From Tyto alba (Eukaryota > Chordata > Aves > Strigiformes > Tytonidae), in the NCBI RefSeq assembly GCF_018691265.1, contig NW_024881272.1, positions 19,147,323-19,211,322 of the forward strand: DNA of 64,000 bases. The letters run 5' to 3'. Below are positions 27,701 through 40,000 of the stretch, piece after piece. The notes under the pieces were generated by a model. The model saw only the letters and a program-made list of their open reading frames with translations, was not told the origin of the DNA and did not search any database. Made by a program: the position numbers and the translations under genes. Every line of letters starts with the position of its first letter. Position 1 is the stretch's first letter.

Positions 27701-28051
27701 ACTACAATTAGGTAATTATTAATTATTACTGTTTATTAGACAATTAGATGATGATGATTATTATTAATTGGAGGGGAAATTTTTTTTTTTTCCATTCTCA
27801 GAACAAATGTTTTTCCCAGAATTATCCAAAATGGTCTGTATTTTGGCCAGATTAATGTAATTGGCTTGACAATGCCTAAAGTCTGTAATCAGCACAATCT
27901 TCTCTGTTAGTGACATTATCTTTCCAAGGAAAAAAAAATATCACTTCCACATACCTTTAGGTTTTTAAAAACGCAGCTTTTGAACCAATAAAATGATTTG
28001 CTGGTTGCTAATAAAACCCCAAAGGATATTTGGGGTTTTTTCCCCTTCTCT

Positions 28052-28084
<33 letters not shown>

Positions 28085-31000
28085 CCCTTTCTTGCAAAGC
28101 CTGCAAAGTGGCTGCTTCAGCCACCATAGTTGCCCTTCTGATTTCCCTGGTATCCCTGCCAGCTTTCAGCAGTGTTGTTTGGTGATGGGCAGGTATGATA
28201 GCAGTGTTTTGCCTAGTGCGTCAGCTGAGAGGCTGTAGTATATACAGACCACAGGAGTGCGAGGAAGTCTGGGTGAAAGAGCAAGTTAAATCCCCTTCTG
28301 CTATCATAGACTGACCTCCTTCATGGGGTCTGACTTTCTTGAGGCCCATCTTCCTTTGTGGTGAGAGTACCTGATTTCCATTAAAGCTCAGACTTCCCGT
28401 GTTGGCGTTTGGATGGGAGCTGAATTCATCTTTAAGAATAGCCCATGCCTTCTTAGGGCTCAGGTGATAGATGAAATCTAATATAATACAAATTAGTGCA
28501 GATTTTAGTCTAGAGCTGTCATTTGTATTTGAGTACACTGAAGTAGATTCTGGTGTTTTGAATGTGAACAGCAATCACATACAGAAAAGGAAAAGTTTCT
28601 ACAGTCAAAACAACTAGATATACAGAAGGTGTGCATTGTTTAATATTCTTATAGTGACTAATTTATTTGCAAAAGATACATCTGGTGATATACTATTATT
28701 TTTAAAAGTTTGAATTTTCTTTAGAGAGAATTATACTATATACAAGGGCAAACATGCTACCAGTTATTCTTATCAGAAACTTTTAATAAGAAACTGGAGA
28801 ATTATTTGTCCACATTTACTTTCTTCTATTTCATGTCTGTCTTTTCTGTGAGGTGGTATCTCATTTTTTCAGTTACTCCTGACTTTTCTAAAATGTGTTT
28901 GGCATAAGCATGCTTATTAAAAAGGCTTAATTATTCTTTGTTTTGAAATACATTGCCCTTGCTTGTTTCTAATCCTTGAAGTGATCTCTTCTTTTAATAC
29001 AAATACACTTCAGTAAAAGTTACTATCTAGATTGTTAGCTGCAATTCCTCTGACATAAGGTACTTTCTAAACAGAAATCTGATTTAGAGTCAGATTAAAA
29101 ACATATATGACTGTAGTTTGGAAATTGATTTTCAAGTTGAGAAGGTCTGCAAGAGCAGAAAGTAATCAGAACTGGTCTGATTCAACTTGTGATACTGTCC
29201 TTGTATTGGGTTTTGGCCTCAATTGTTTTGATTTTTCTATCACCAGGGTCCTCCAGGCCCTCCAGGTTTACCTGGTCCATCAGGAAAGAGAGGTCCTCGG
29301 GTGAGTAAAACAGCTGTGTTGTTCTGTAGCTCTAGGCAGCTCACCGATAATCAAACTGGAGTCTGCATAATTTTGTTTTTCTCAACGTTATTTATATGCT
29401 TGGTGATTATGAAAGAGTATGATTCTTCACATTTGGCAGATAGGTTAAAGTAAGGCAAAGCAACCTTTTTTTTTTTTATTCTGTTGTGGGCATCCAGCAT
29501 AGTTAATTCCATGTATGGGTGCGTACACAGAGCACTGTTACATTTGTACCTAGCTTTTGCTGCTTGTAATATTAACTTTTAGTTTTTCCATGCTGCTCCC
29601 ATCTGTTGCAATCTAAGGTCATGTTCATTTGTTTTTGGAATGAGGGGGAGTGAGCAATGCATGCCATGGCCACAGAGGATCAGGAGGTGGATGCAAAATT
29701 AACCACTGCAAGACAGAGGGGGAAAAAGCCACTCCCAAAAATCTGTTCTAGTTTCTTGGGTTAGAGCAACTTGATAAAAGGGGTGGTAGATATCTGGTTA
29801 ATTTGCCTAAGAAATGAGTTACCCTATCAAACATTGATTTATTTAGTGTGACTGGGCACACCCCAACATGAGCAGGGACAGCAGCCTTGCCCTGTGCCAG
29901 TAGCAGAGCACAGGCTTTGCTGCAGTGAGCAGAAGCCTGCACCCCAGTTGCACAGAGCATGGGAGAAGCCTGTGACACTGCAAGGACAAGATAATGAGGC
30001 AAAAGAGGGGAAATCTGTGTTTGCACGATTGTGTACAAAAAAATGCTTGAGGCGTCCCTGAGGTCATGATTGATTTGGGGGACTTTAGGGGAAGGGCAGC
30101 TAGAGAGAACAGGTGAGGATTTGTTGTGCCGATTATTTTGGGCCATGGAATTTGGATGTAAGTGGTTATGGCTGGAGTGTACTCATCTAGGCAAATTGCA
30201 AGTGGGAGGTAAGGGAGCCGTTTATATGAAGGCTCAGCAGATGTGTGGGAGGAGTTTTGACTCAGCCTTCAAGGAACATTTAAACAAGCTGCTGCTCAAT
30301 AGTGTGTTGAACATCCTGTGCTTTGCTGGCTTGCAAAACTTGGTCTGACTGGATAGGAAAGTGCGCTGGTCAAAGGGGCTGAAAACCAAACTGGTGCTCT
30401 AGAGCAGTTGGAGGTAAAGGAGTGGATGAGGCACATTGAAAAGTATAAAATGAAAAGCATTCCTTCAAATCCATATATTCCTGACTTCTTGGTTCCTTTT
30501 TTCAAATTATCATTCTACATAAGAGCTGACAATTCTTACAACTCAGCTTTTTATGTTGCATAGTGCCCCTGTTGAGGATATGTCTGGCATCAGAGGCAGG
30601 ATTCTATGTACCCAAGTAGATCCTCAAATCTGGGAAGTTGTCTTTGGTTTAGAGGAGGCTGCACATATGTTTAAAGTTGGATGTGGCTTTTTTTTTCCTG
30701 AAGGTCTTTTTTTACAGGTATAGAGTACTGAAGAGCACAGTGCTCTACCGTGTGAGTTTTCTGCGTTAATTACTGAGTAGGACATGCTTTCCAATCTGAA
30801 GAGACAGTTTACAGTAGGATGCCCGTAAAAGAATGGAAATGGCTGAGATGAATATTTACTAGTAGTTCTGAGTTTAAAATACATATTTATATGAGCCAGG
30901 AAAGTCTATAAAACTATTTGATCAAAGAAATAAATGTTTTAAAAATATTAGTGCTCTGTGTAGTTTGTACAACACTGATACATACATTCAAGCAAGTACA

Positions 31001-34000
31001 GCTAGTGAAGGTATATGATACGATAGAAGAGCTTTTTGAGCCAAAAAGCACATAAAACCTTATTGATGCAAAGTTCATGTCCACATCTACCAGTCTGCCC
31101 TATGAATTCTGTCTTTCACATGAGCTGCCATTTATGATCCTGAAAATTTGACTCAAGGTGTCGAAGGGAAGCAGCAGAGTGCAGAGCCACATTGCCTGGG
31201 CCGCCTTCAGGGTCTGTTGGGTGTGTCTCCAGACCTGATCCTGACTGAGATTCGCATGTGTTCGACACTTTGAGCATGGTATCAGTGCCTGATTAATGGT
31301 TAGAGATTTGCAGTAAAAAGTGATTTTGATCTCTGTAATTCTTTGGTAGAAAAGGCCACATCTGACACTTAAGGTTTTCTAAGTGTCTTGGCTTGATTAG
31401 AGTTTCTCAATAGTGAAACTTCAGCAGTTTCAGAACTAGTCAATGATGAGATGAAATTCCCCTGATGCCTCTCTTTTCACAAGGATACTTTTGCATGTAT
31501 GTGTTGCAGTACTATGTCTCAAGGTAGTAACATTGCAAGGAGCAAAAGCTAGGAGCCACTTCAACACTGCAGCTATATTGTCACTTTCTAGTTGTTTCCT
31601 TTCTCCTAAATCCCTGAGGGTACTTCCAGAATGCTCATGTGCAAATTAATCTCTCAAACAGCACATGAGATTAGTGCTTCTGTGGAGTTACGTCAACACT
31701 CCTTAGTGAGAGGGAGCATTGAGCAGATAGAGCTTTCAGTGTTCCTGCAAGGTATAATTGGTAAATTCAGTCTCATGCACAAGCACTGAGTTTATCTGTT
31801 GTTAGACCGCTGAATATATGAGAAAACTGAAAATGATTATTATTATTATTGGTATTTGGATTAATTGTTTGGGTGGAATTTTAGCCTTAGTGAATTCAAC
31901 AAAAGCTTTGTTGCCGATTTACCAGGGATAGGTTTTCACCAGTTTGATCCTTCAGTGTTTGAAAAATTAATAGCTGCTGACAGCCATTGCAACAAATGTT
32001 TTCCCTAATGTGCAGTTTGTCAAGGAGTGAGGATTGCTGCGTGTATTGCAGGAACAGACACTTACCATGGAAGACGTAGATAGCCTGTTCTGTTCCTGGA
32101 ATGGTTTAAATCCAGCTCTTTAATAACAAGTCCATTTTCTACATTGGCTGTGGGAGAATCAGGTTGGTGAAGGATTTTTGTCTGTGATTTGTTTAGAGAA
32201 GGTGGAACACATTGCTTTGAGTCACTGAGAACTGGTCCACTTCCTTCTCTTTGCAGTGTGTAGCTGGGTACCTCAGAATGTGATTTTTCTGATTTTTATC
32301 TCATGCCTCCAAGTTGTGTAGCTGGAGAGCAACATTGAAGTGACTGTGTGCCAAATACCTGTTAAGATTACTTGGTAAGACAATACAACCTGAGATTTTT
32401 AAAAGAAATGGAAGTATTCAAGTTCACTTTTAAATTTTTTAGGAAGATGTACATGTTTTATTTCTTGAGAATCCTTTGAAACTCTCAACCAGTACTTCTA
32501 AAAACAACAATGATGCAGTAAAATGATTCTCTGCAAACTGTTCATACTTGTTCAGTGGAGTACTGAATAATCCCACTCTTGTTTTGTTTTGTTTTGTTTT
32601 TTATAGGGTATTCCAGGGCCACATGGTAATCCAGGTTTGCCAGGATTGCCAGGTCCAAAGGTGAGTTAATTTATCCATGTTGTCATGCAAATACCTGAAC
32701 TTCTTAATGACCTTTTGGAAGCCCCAGAACTGTTTCCTATAATGGAAGCAATCTGCCTTCTTTCATTTACAGATGGAGACTGTTACTATAAACATATTTT
32801 AATCATATTTTAATTAAATATAATTAAACAAATTGAACTTAAAATCAAAACAAAATATCAATTTATTCAGTGGAAAAAATCCAACTTGTGTGTGCAGAAT
32901 GATGACTTGGAAACTGTTATCCATGCAAGTATTTCCCAAAAGAGTTCCTGTAAATCAGCTGGCTGCTTTGATAAACTGGAATTTAGGTGAGAATAGTCAT
33001 TGAATGGCTTAAACATTTTGCCTTGCCTTTTTTTTTTGTTTTAAAGGAAGAAAAATATAGACCATCATTCCTATAAATTCTTTTTTTTTTTTTTTTTTTT
33101 TTTTGGTCAGTGCCTAACCTTTGCTATTTAAGTATTCGAGTATTTCAGAAATTATCACTTGATTAATAGTCTAGAATAATTTTCTGAAGATTTATGGATT
33201 TGATATTTAGAACCAAAGACAAAATACTAGACTGGAAGCTCAAATAAAACCATTCAAACTTGTGTAACATAGGCTCGTTAAATAGCTTTGACAGATTTGT
33301 GCAGTTGCAGAATACCTTCAACTCATATTTAGTTTGAACAATTTGATAGATAGGTTAGGAAAAAACCAGCAACAACCATGACTTGTTTTAGTATGTTTCC
33401 TAATGTCAGGAATCTGACCTGTCATGACAGGTGTTAAAAACTGCTTGAGGACACAAAAAGAAATTTAACAAAGCTTTCAGTGTCAAACACTGTAGAACCA
33501 AATGACTATTTTTTGTGTGCGCTTTTGTTATTATCTAGTTCTATAGGAACAGTTAAACTTAGAGATTCATAATTAATATTTACCATATTTATGCTGGCTG
33601 TATAATAGAAAACATTGCTAGGAAAGTAATTGTAACCAGTTGCTCCTAGGATTTGTTTTATGATGTACGTTCCCCCTCCATTGGATCATAATTTTGATTA
33701 GCTGTCTCCATGATCTTCAGAATAGAAGGAATTGTATGTGTGTACATATGCCTATATGTATTTATTAGGTGCTTAGCGATCTCTTTAATTTCTACTAGAC
33801 TATAAATTATCCTTTCAATACAAGTATCTTCTGAAACACTTTCCTTTAAATAAAAATTAGCCAGGTGCTCACCAAGTTTTGACTGTGAAGATCCAGTTGA
33901 CCCACACTATGTAAGCTGAAACAACACACACTTTTGTTTGATCTTAAAACATTTGCAGATGAGTTGCAACAATTTTCTGGCAGTAAATTAATGCAGAACT

Positions 34001-37000
34001 TTATTCTGCCTTTGAGATGCATGCGTTTTTCCCTCCTGTGCTGAAGCATCCTTTATGCACTTGCTTTTGAAGCATGGAACAGCATTAGCTAATATCCCTA
34101 CAGTATGGTATCCACCCCTGAGCATGTGCTAGCAGTTCCAAGCAATAGCTGATGTCCTTGGCATTTAATTCCTGATAAACAGTTGATGGGTGTTTTTAAA
34201 GTAATTTAGAAGTATTCGTGAAGTTTGGCTGTATTCCTGGCTCTCTGAAAAATGGATTAGTTAAGAAAATCTAGTTTGTGGATTCTGGCACTGTTCTAAC
34301 TATGCTGTAATGTTACATAGATTAAATAATGAAGTACTTTATTTTATCCTCACATCTTGACCTGTGGTGACATGGTGTTAATCCACAACTGAAGGCCATG
34401 CATAACAATGGCTGTTTATTTTTTAGATTAAAAATAATGAGGAATTAATTGTGTTTATAAGAGAAGAGAAAGGTGATGGGTAAGTTAACAGAAGGCCTAT
34501 GTTTTAACTAGCTGAGAGCTGATCACAATTTTATTACAACTCTTAGTTTAACATGCCTGCTTTGGAAAACAGAAGCAGAATCGCATTGGAGTTGTTCAAG
34601 GAATATAACTATTTACCTTCCAAAATGTAAATCAGCTGGAAAATATTCTGATAACTCTTGCCATGCTGAAGAACTGTGTTCTCTGTCACCTGACACATCA
34701 ATTTAACACAACAGATTCGTTTTGCTGTATTTCCCATCTGTATATAGTATTCAATGAGCTTAGTTTCTTGAATATTAATTGCAGAGGGAAGGGTAACCCC
34801 TGATATGCAGTACCATATGCAAGAGGAGGATCTGGCCCTGTAGCATTCCAAGTGGAAGCCCTACATGGCTGACCATCAGGAAGCCTCAGGCTGCTTGTCT
34901 GTATGTCCCTCTGAGCATTCAGTGTTGCTCCTGAGAGTAGGATTGTGCTGACAGTGTCTAAACAGAAGTTTTTTCCAACTTTTGCTCTCTTTCAATGAAG
35001 AGCATGTATCATCTTTAGTCTAATGCTGCTGTGGGATAACTTTAATAGGAACATTTCCTTGACTACATAAAACATATTTTTGAGCGAAAAGAGTAGATCT
35101 TGATGCTTATGAGTAGCACCCAGTGTTACTCTACAGCTTTGAAATCAAGAGCACTGGTGTAGCCTGTGCCATTTATATGAACAGATCAATGAAATGTTAC
35201 AGTATGTTTTGCCTGCGGTTTTTAGTATGAATTAGGGTTTCCCCATTTCCTCATCAGTTACTGCGTTTTTAGTTATTAGTGCACGAATGTGGTTTCAGCC
35301 TATGGCTCAGAGAACTCCCCGGGTCACTGCTGAGTTGGTGTGAAGCAGTGCACCCAGGGGTGTCTCAGGAGGTGCCATTTGCCAGTGACTCCTGTTGTAA
35401 AGGCAGTGAATTTGACTGAGGGGTGCGGGTTTGTGGTGGTGGAGCTGCCTGTAGCTGATGCTCCGTGGGGCTCCCCGCCAGGCCCAGCTGGTCCTGACCA
35501 GCCCCAGCTGCTGGCCCATGGTGGTCTGCAGGGCCTGGCACTTTGTGTGGCAGCGGGTACTTGAACTAGGAGGTAAGTGTGGCAATGTCCTTCCCCTCTC
35601 TGCAGCCTAGTCTTGAATGTGGACAGTAATTCCTGTCTCATCTGCTAGGAGGTAATTTGTAATTGGACAGAGGCCTTTGCTGCATGTTTACAGCTCTGTA
35701 CTTCCCAGCCACGATGTCTGTGCTGCGCGGGGCAGGTAATGAGCGTGAGGAAGCCTGGACAAGATTATAATCAATGCAGTAATACAGGCTGATAATCTTG
35801 CACAGTGTCTGGGGAATAGGTGGTGTCCTGAAGTGGTGGAAACATGGGGAGAGCATTTAAACTGGGTTGTCTGCTGTATTCCCACTCAGATTTACCAATA
35901 AAAAAGTTTTTGTGAAATTACGAAATTTGGAAAATGAAAACCTCATTTTGATGCAAACCCACACTATTATATTTTGTTGTAGTTCCTTACTGAAAAAGTC
36001 ATGAGAAAACAAATCTGTAATAGCAAGTGCATTTTATAGGAACATTCCCCTTCTGCTATAACAGTTGAAAATATTTGTTTCCACATATATTATTAAAAAC
36101 TCTTTTCCCTAATGATATTAATTAGCTTAATTTCTCTGTGACAGGGACCTAAAGGAGACCCAGGATTCTCTCCAGGACAGTCAAAACGTGGAGAAAAGGT
36201 AGTATTTCCTTAATTACAGAAAAGTGGTTTGTCTGCCCCATTCTTTTGTTTAAGTCTTGTTTAATATTCAGACAAGTTATAACAGCAAAATACTTGTATT
36301 TACTGTGATGCTGGTGAATTTCGATGCTTAATTATGTGAGATTGACCAGTGCTGACGCAGGTTGTGTTCCAGTGGAACAGTGATTCTGGATGTTTTTGTT
36401 GTACAGGGTGATCCAGGCCCCGTGGGCTTTCCAGGCCCACCTGGGATCAAAGGCCAGAAGGTAAGATTCTGTTTACATTTTCATGTAATTCTCCCTGGCT
36501 CAAATTCATGGCTGTCTGGTGGTCAAGAGGTGATAGAAGGGCTCTAGGCCTGCTGTTGGTACTGTGACTGCCTATTGTGTCAAGCTCCAGGGCCAACTAT
36601 GCAAAACCTTCCCTTGCAACTAAATTAAGTAAGATCATAGCAACAGAATGTAAATTACAGCTACTTAGGTTGGTGCTCTTCAAAAGGCATGGCGTGCCTC
36701 TGCTCAAACAGAATAGATACTAGGGAAAATAGACTTGCCTGTGAGATACAGCCATTTTTAAATCAATTGCATTCAATTTTCAGCAATAGTTTTTTTAATT
36801 TATTTTGTGTATTTTGTAGTATAGAAAAAACTCATATGCCTAGTATTTCTGCACCGAATCATTTGCCTTTTTCCAAACGTGTGCCAGAGTTGCTAAAATA
36901 GAAGTCGGTGGAATAAGTTCCAATTTTGGATGCTACATAACGTAGTATTTTTTTAATATGAGAAGTGTCAGGTGCCACACACTGTGTTTAGGAAATATAT

Positions 37001-40000
37001 CCAACTTATGGCAGTCTTATGTATACAGGAAAGCATAAGGCAGACAAGTAGTTTTGGGAAAGGAACATGAAGGATGTCAATAGAGGAAATGAGACAACTG
37101 TAAGAAAATGAACACAGAAGACTGAGGGAGTGAATATAGCTTATGTGGAAGGAAAGGTCACCTGACATAAGTGCAGTAGGCTGCTCTGATTAGTTAGATG
37201 GTGACAAACTGGTGAGGTGGCAAAAATCGGCAAGAAAGCTTTGAGGAAAGTACCATTAAACACTGTCTTTGTGGAAGATAGTTCAGTGTTCCAAGAGTAA
37301 TAGAAAAATGTGGAGAATAGATATCACAGCAGAATTCTGTAGTAGTATGTAATACTAAAGGCAGCTGTAAAGTGTCCATCAAGAGGATGGAATGAATTGT
37401 TAGAAAGGTAGTCGCTGCTATTTTTGGCTGTAATCTTTGACATATAGATAAGGAATATTAATTAAAGCCTTGCCTGCTATTGAAAGTAACAAAAAATGGC
37501 ATTGCAACAAAACTTATATTCAGTGTTATGTTTAGAGATTGCTTCATTCAACATCGTCTTGATCTTAAAGTGTATGTGTTTTTGTTTTTGTTTTTTTTTA
37601 ATCTAGTCATTCATTTCTAGAATTGACAAAAACATAGTAAAAATATGACCATTTGTGAAAAGAAATTGAATCATCAATGAATTAGCACCAGGAGTGTGAA
37701 AATTTACTTTTCTAAACATGTGGCCCACAGTTCTATGAACTGAGAGAATGTAGAGCTGTGACAAGAATTTACATCCTCTCTGTTGAGAGTTAACCTACAA
37801 GTCTGGACACTGATAGCTTTTTGTCACCACTGATCTTGAGCCACCTTGAGATTCCCCACGTATTGTGCTTTCTCATTTCATCAGGTTTGTAGTTTCGCTC
37901 TGAATACAACATAGTTTTCATTTTAAAGCTTTTTAGCTGGGAAGCAGCTGTCACTTGTTCTGGACTGAGACTGACATTTGGGGGCAAGGAAGTTAAAATC
38001 TTATGGCCATCATGCTCTCTTCCTGCCACAAGAATTCACTTCTTATCTGAGGGTTAGAGACTCTGTGGAGAATCATGCTCACTTGATCACTGGAAATTTT
38101 ACTCTCTGTTTCCGTGTTGTATACATCAGACACTAACTAGAACCATGTTTAAAATAATTTCTGCCTGACCCAGATTGTAACAATACCAGCTTTTGAACAG
38201 CACTACACCTGTAAACAGTTAAAAGTATTTCACACCTAATTTTTTTTAATGACAAGCCCACAATTTATTGTGTTTTAAATAATCGATCTTTAGTTATTGC
38301 TTTTCACTATACATAAATAAGGGAACATGCTATTAGCTCATTGTGGCCTCAGAAATTATTTTCAAAGGAATGTGAGCATAAGTAGCTGTGAAGTAAACCA
38401 GCTACAGGAAAAACTGCAGAAAAAGAAAGTACTTCCATGTTCATTTTGTACCCCAGTACTACTGGGGAATCGCTATAATATTGAAAAAAATAATATATTT
38501 CCAATGTTCTTTCTCATACAGGTAAAAAGGAAGATAAAATCCTACATATGAGTTAACGGTGTCCCAAATTCTATTTGATTTTGACTGTCGGCTTGTGTTA
38601 ACTGAGTAGTTTTTAAACAGTGAGATATTTGATAGCAAATAAAAATGCTAATGTTCTTCCAGATACTTTTAATAGTGTAATACAAACCTGTGTTCATTCC
38701 ATGGCAATTACTTTTTGTCATACTGACTTTTGTCAGTGTTTTCCTGAAAGACCTAGAAATTTGAGGTTTTTTCTTTACGGAATTCATCATCCATTTCCCA
38801 CTAATTGGAGTGGTGGCTTTGGGGAGCTGAAGTGAAGGGTGTGCTGCAATGCCTGCTGCCCTCCACTGGCTGTGATCACCCCACTCCAGGGTGGCTGTGG
38901 ATGTGGACGAAACTGCATTTAACAAGTTTTCTAATTAGAATTTGACTGGTTCTGAACTTCCTGTTCATCATGAGTTGATGCTTATACCGAAACATGTGTT
39001 GTGGAAGTTTGAGGCAAGTGTGCATATTATTGTCACTTTTTTTTTGACAAGAGTGATATTGAGAAGCCATATTCCATGTGCTTTTGGTTCTATTTTTCTG
39101 AATGTCTGAAAACATGTTAGGAGAGTTTCTCTGAAAGATTAATTTTAACCCCTAAAAAAGTTTTGAGGCCTTCAGTGCAATAAAACAGCACCGGTGAACT
39201 ACTGTTTTGGATTAGAACTATGAAATGATGTATTTTTTTTTTTTTATAAAGCTGAGAATCTACAGGTTTTTTTTAGGGAGACAGTAAAACAAACGTATGT
39301 TAATAATCAGAACTCTGGGAACATATTATTGTGATTGACTTTATTTTTCATTACATGCCATGTGTTAGACTGTGAATCCTTGTGGTTGCATATTTCTCTT
39401 GCCTGTAACACACATTGTAAAAAGCCAAGTTTTACTCAGGGTAGGGCTCCAAATTTGTTCTAGTGTAAGAACAGAAAATTGCACGTTTATGATGTGTTCA
39501 GAGGCCTGTTTCTTTCAGGCATCTTTAGAAGCAGAGAAGCAATGGCAGGAGATGAGTGTTAGTTTGAGGAGAATACTGTTTCCAGAGCAGTTGCACAATC
39601 TCATATCTGGAGCTGTTTTGACAGGATCATCTTTAAATCGGCACTGAAAACTCTCTTTATATCATTATAGAGACCTCACAGCATGGAAGACCCCTCTTTC
39701 TCCCTTTCCCCAAAAAGGGCCTACTTCACTGTACAGACAGGCGAGCACTCGCCTCTGCTAGCCACAGTACTGGGCAGTAGATTGTCAGCCAAAGGACAGT
39801 ACAGCTGGGCATTGACTTGCCTGGGATCATGCCAATACATTAGAATGACTGCAGTGCCTGTGTGGTGCAGGTACTTTAGAATGACACTGGAAAAGATTTC
39901 TAAAAAGATTGGCTACAATTTTGGGGCTAGTTTTATTCTGTATCTAATATGTGTGTAACAGTAAATAATGGGAATTTGGATCGATAAAATCATGATAAAA

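Larger units (their letters stand above)
21237..29246 (+). other. COL24A1: Intron 3 of COL24A1
   Basis: This is the largest intron here, about 8 kb. It holds T runs at 23311-23329 (T19), 26968-26983 (T16) and 28054-28084 (T31), and a CR1-like remnant at about 25262-25400. AT-rich blocks with TAATTA cores lie near 26918-26940 and 27715-27770. No gene is recognised. Confidence 0.85.

Noticed and set aside
32049..32098. CAGGAACAG / CTGTTCCTG 9-bp inverted repeat as a small RNA hairpin
   Set aside because: The arms are short and the 32-base loop is unremarkable; inverted repeats of this size are expected by chance in 64 kb.
35307..35641. GPAGP-containing frames in intron 5 as an extra collagen exon
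   Set aside because: There is no Gly-X-Y array bounded by AG and GT, and exons 5 and 6 already join in the expected order.
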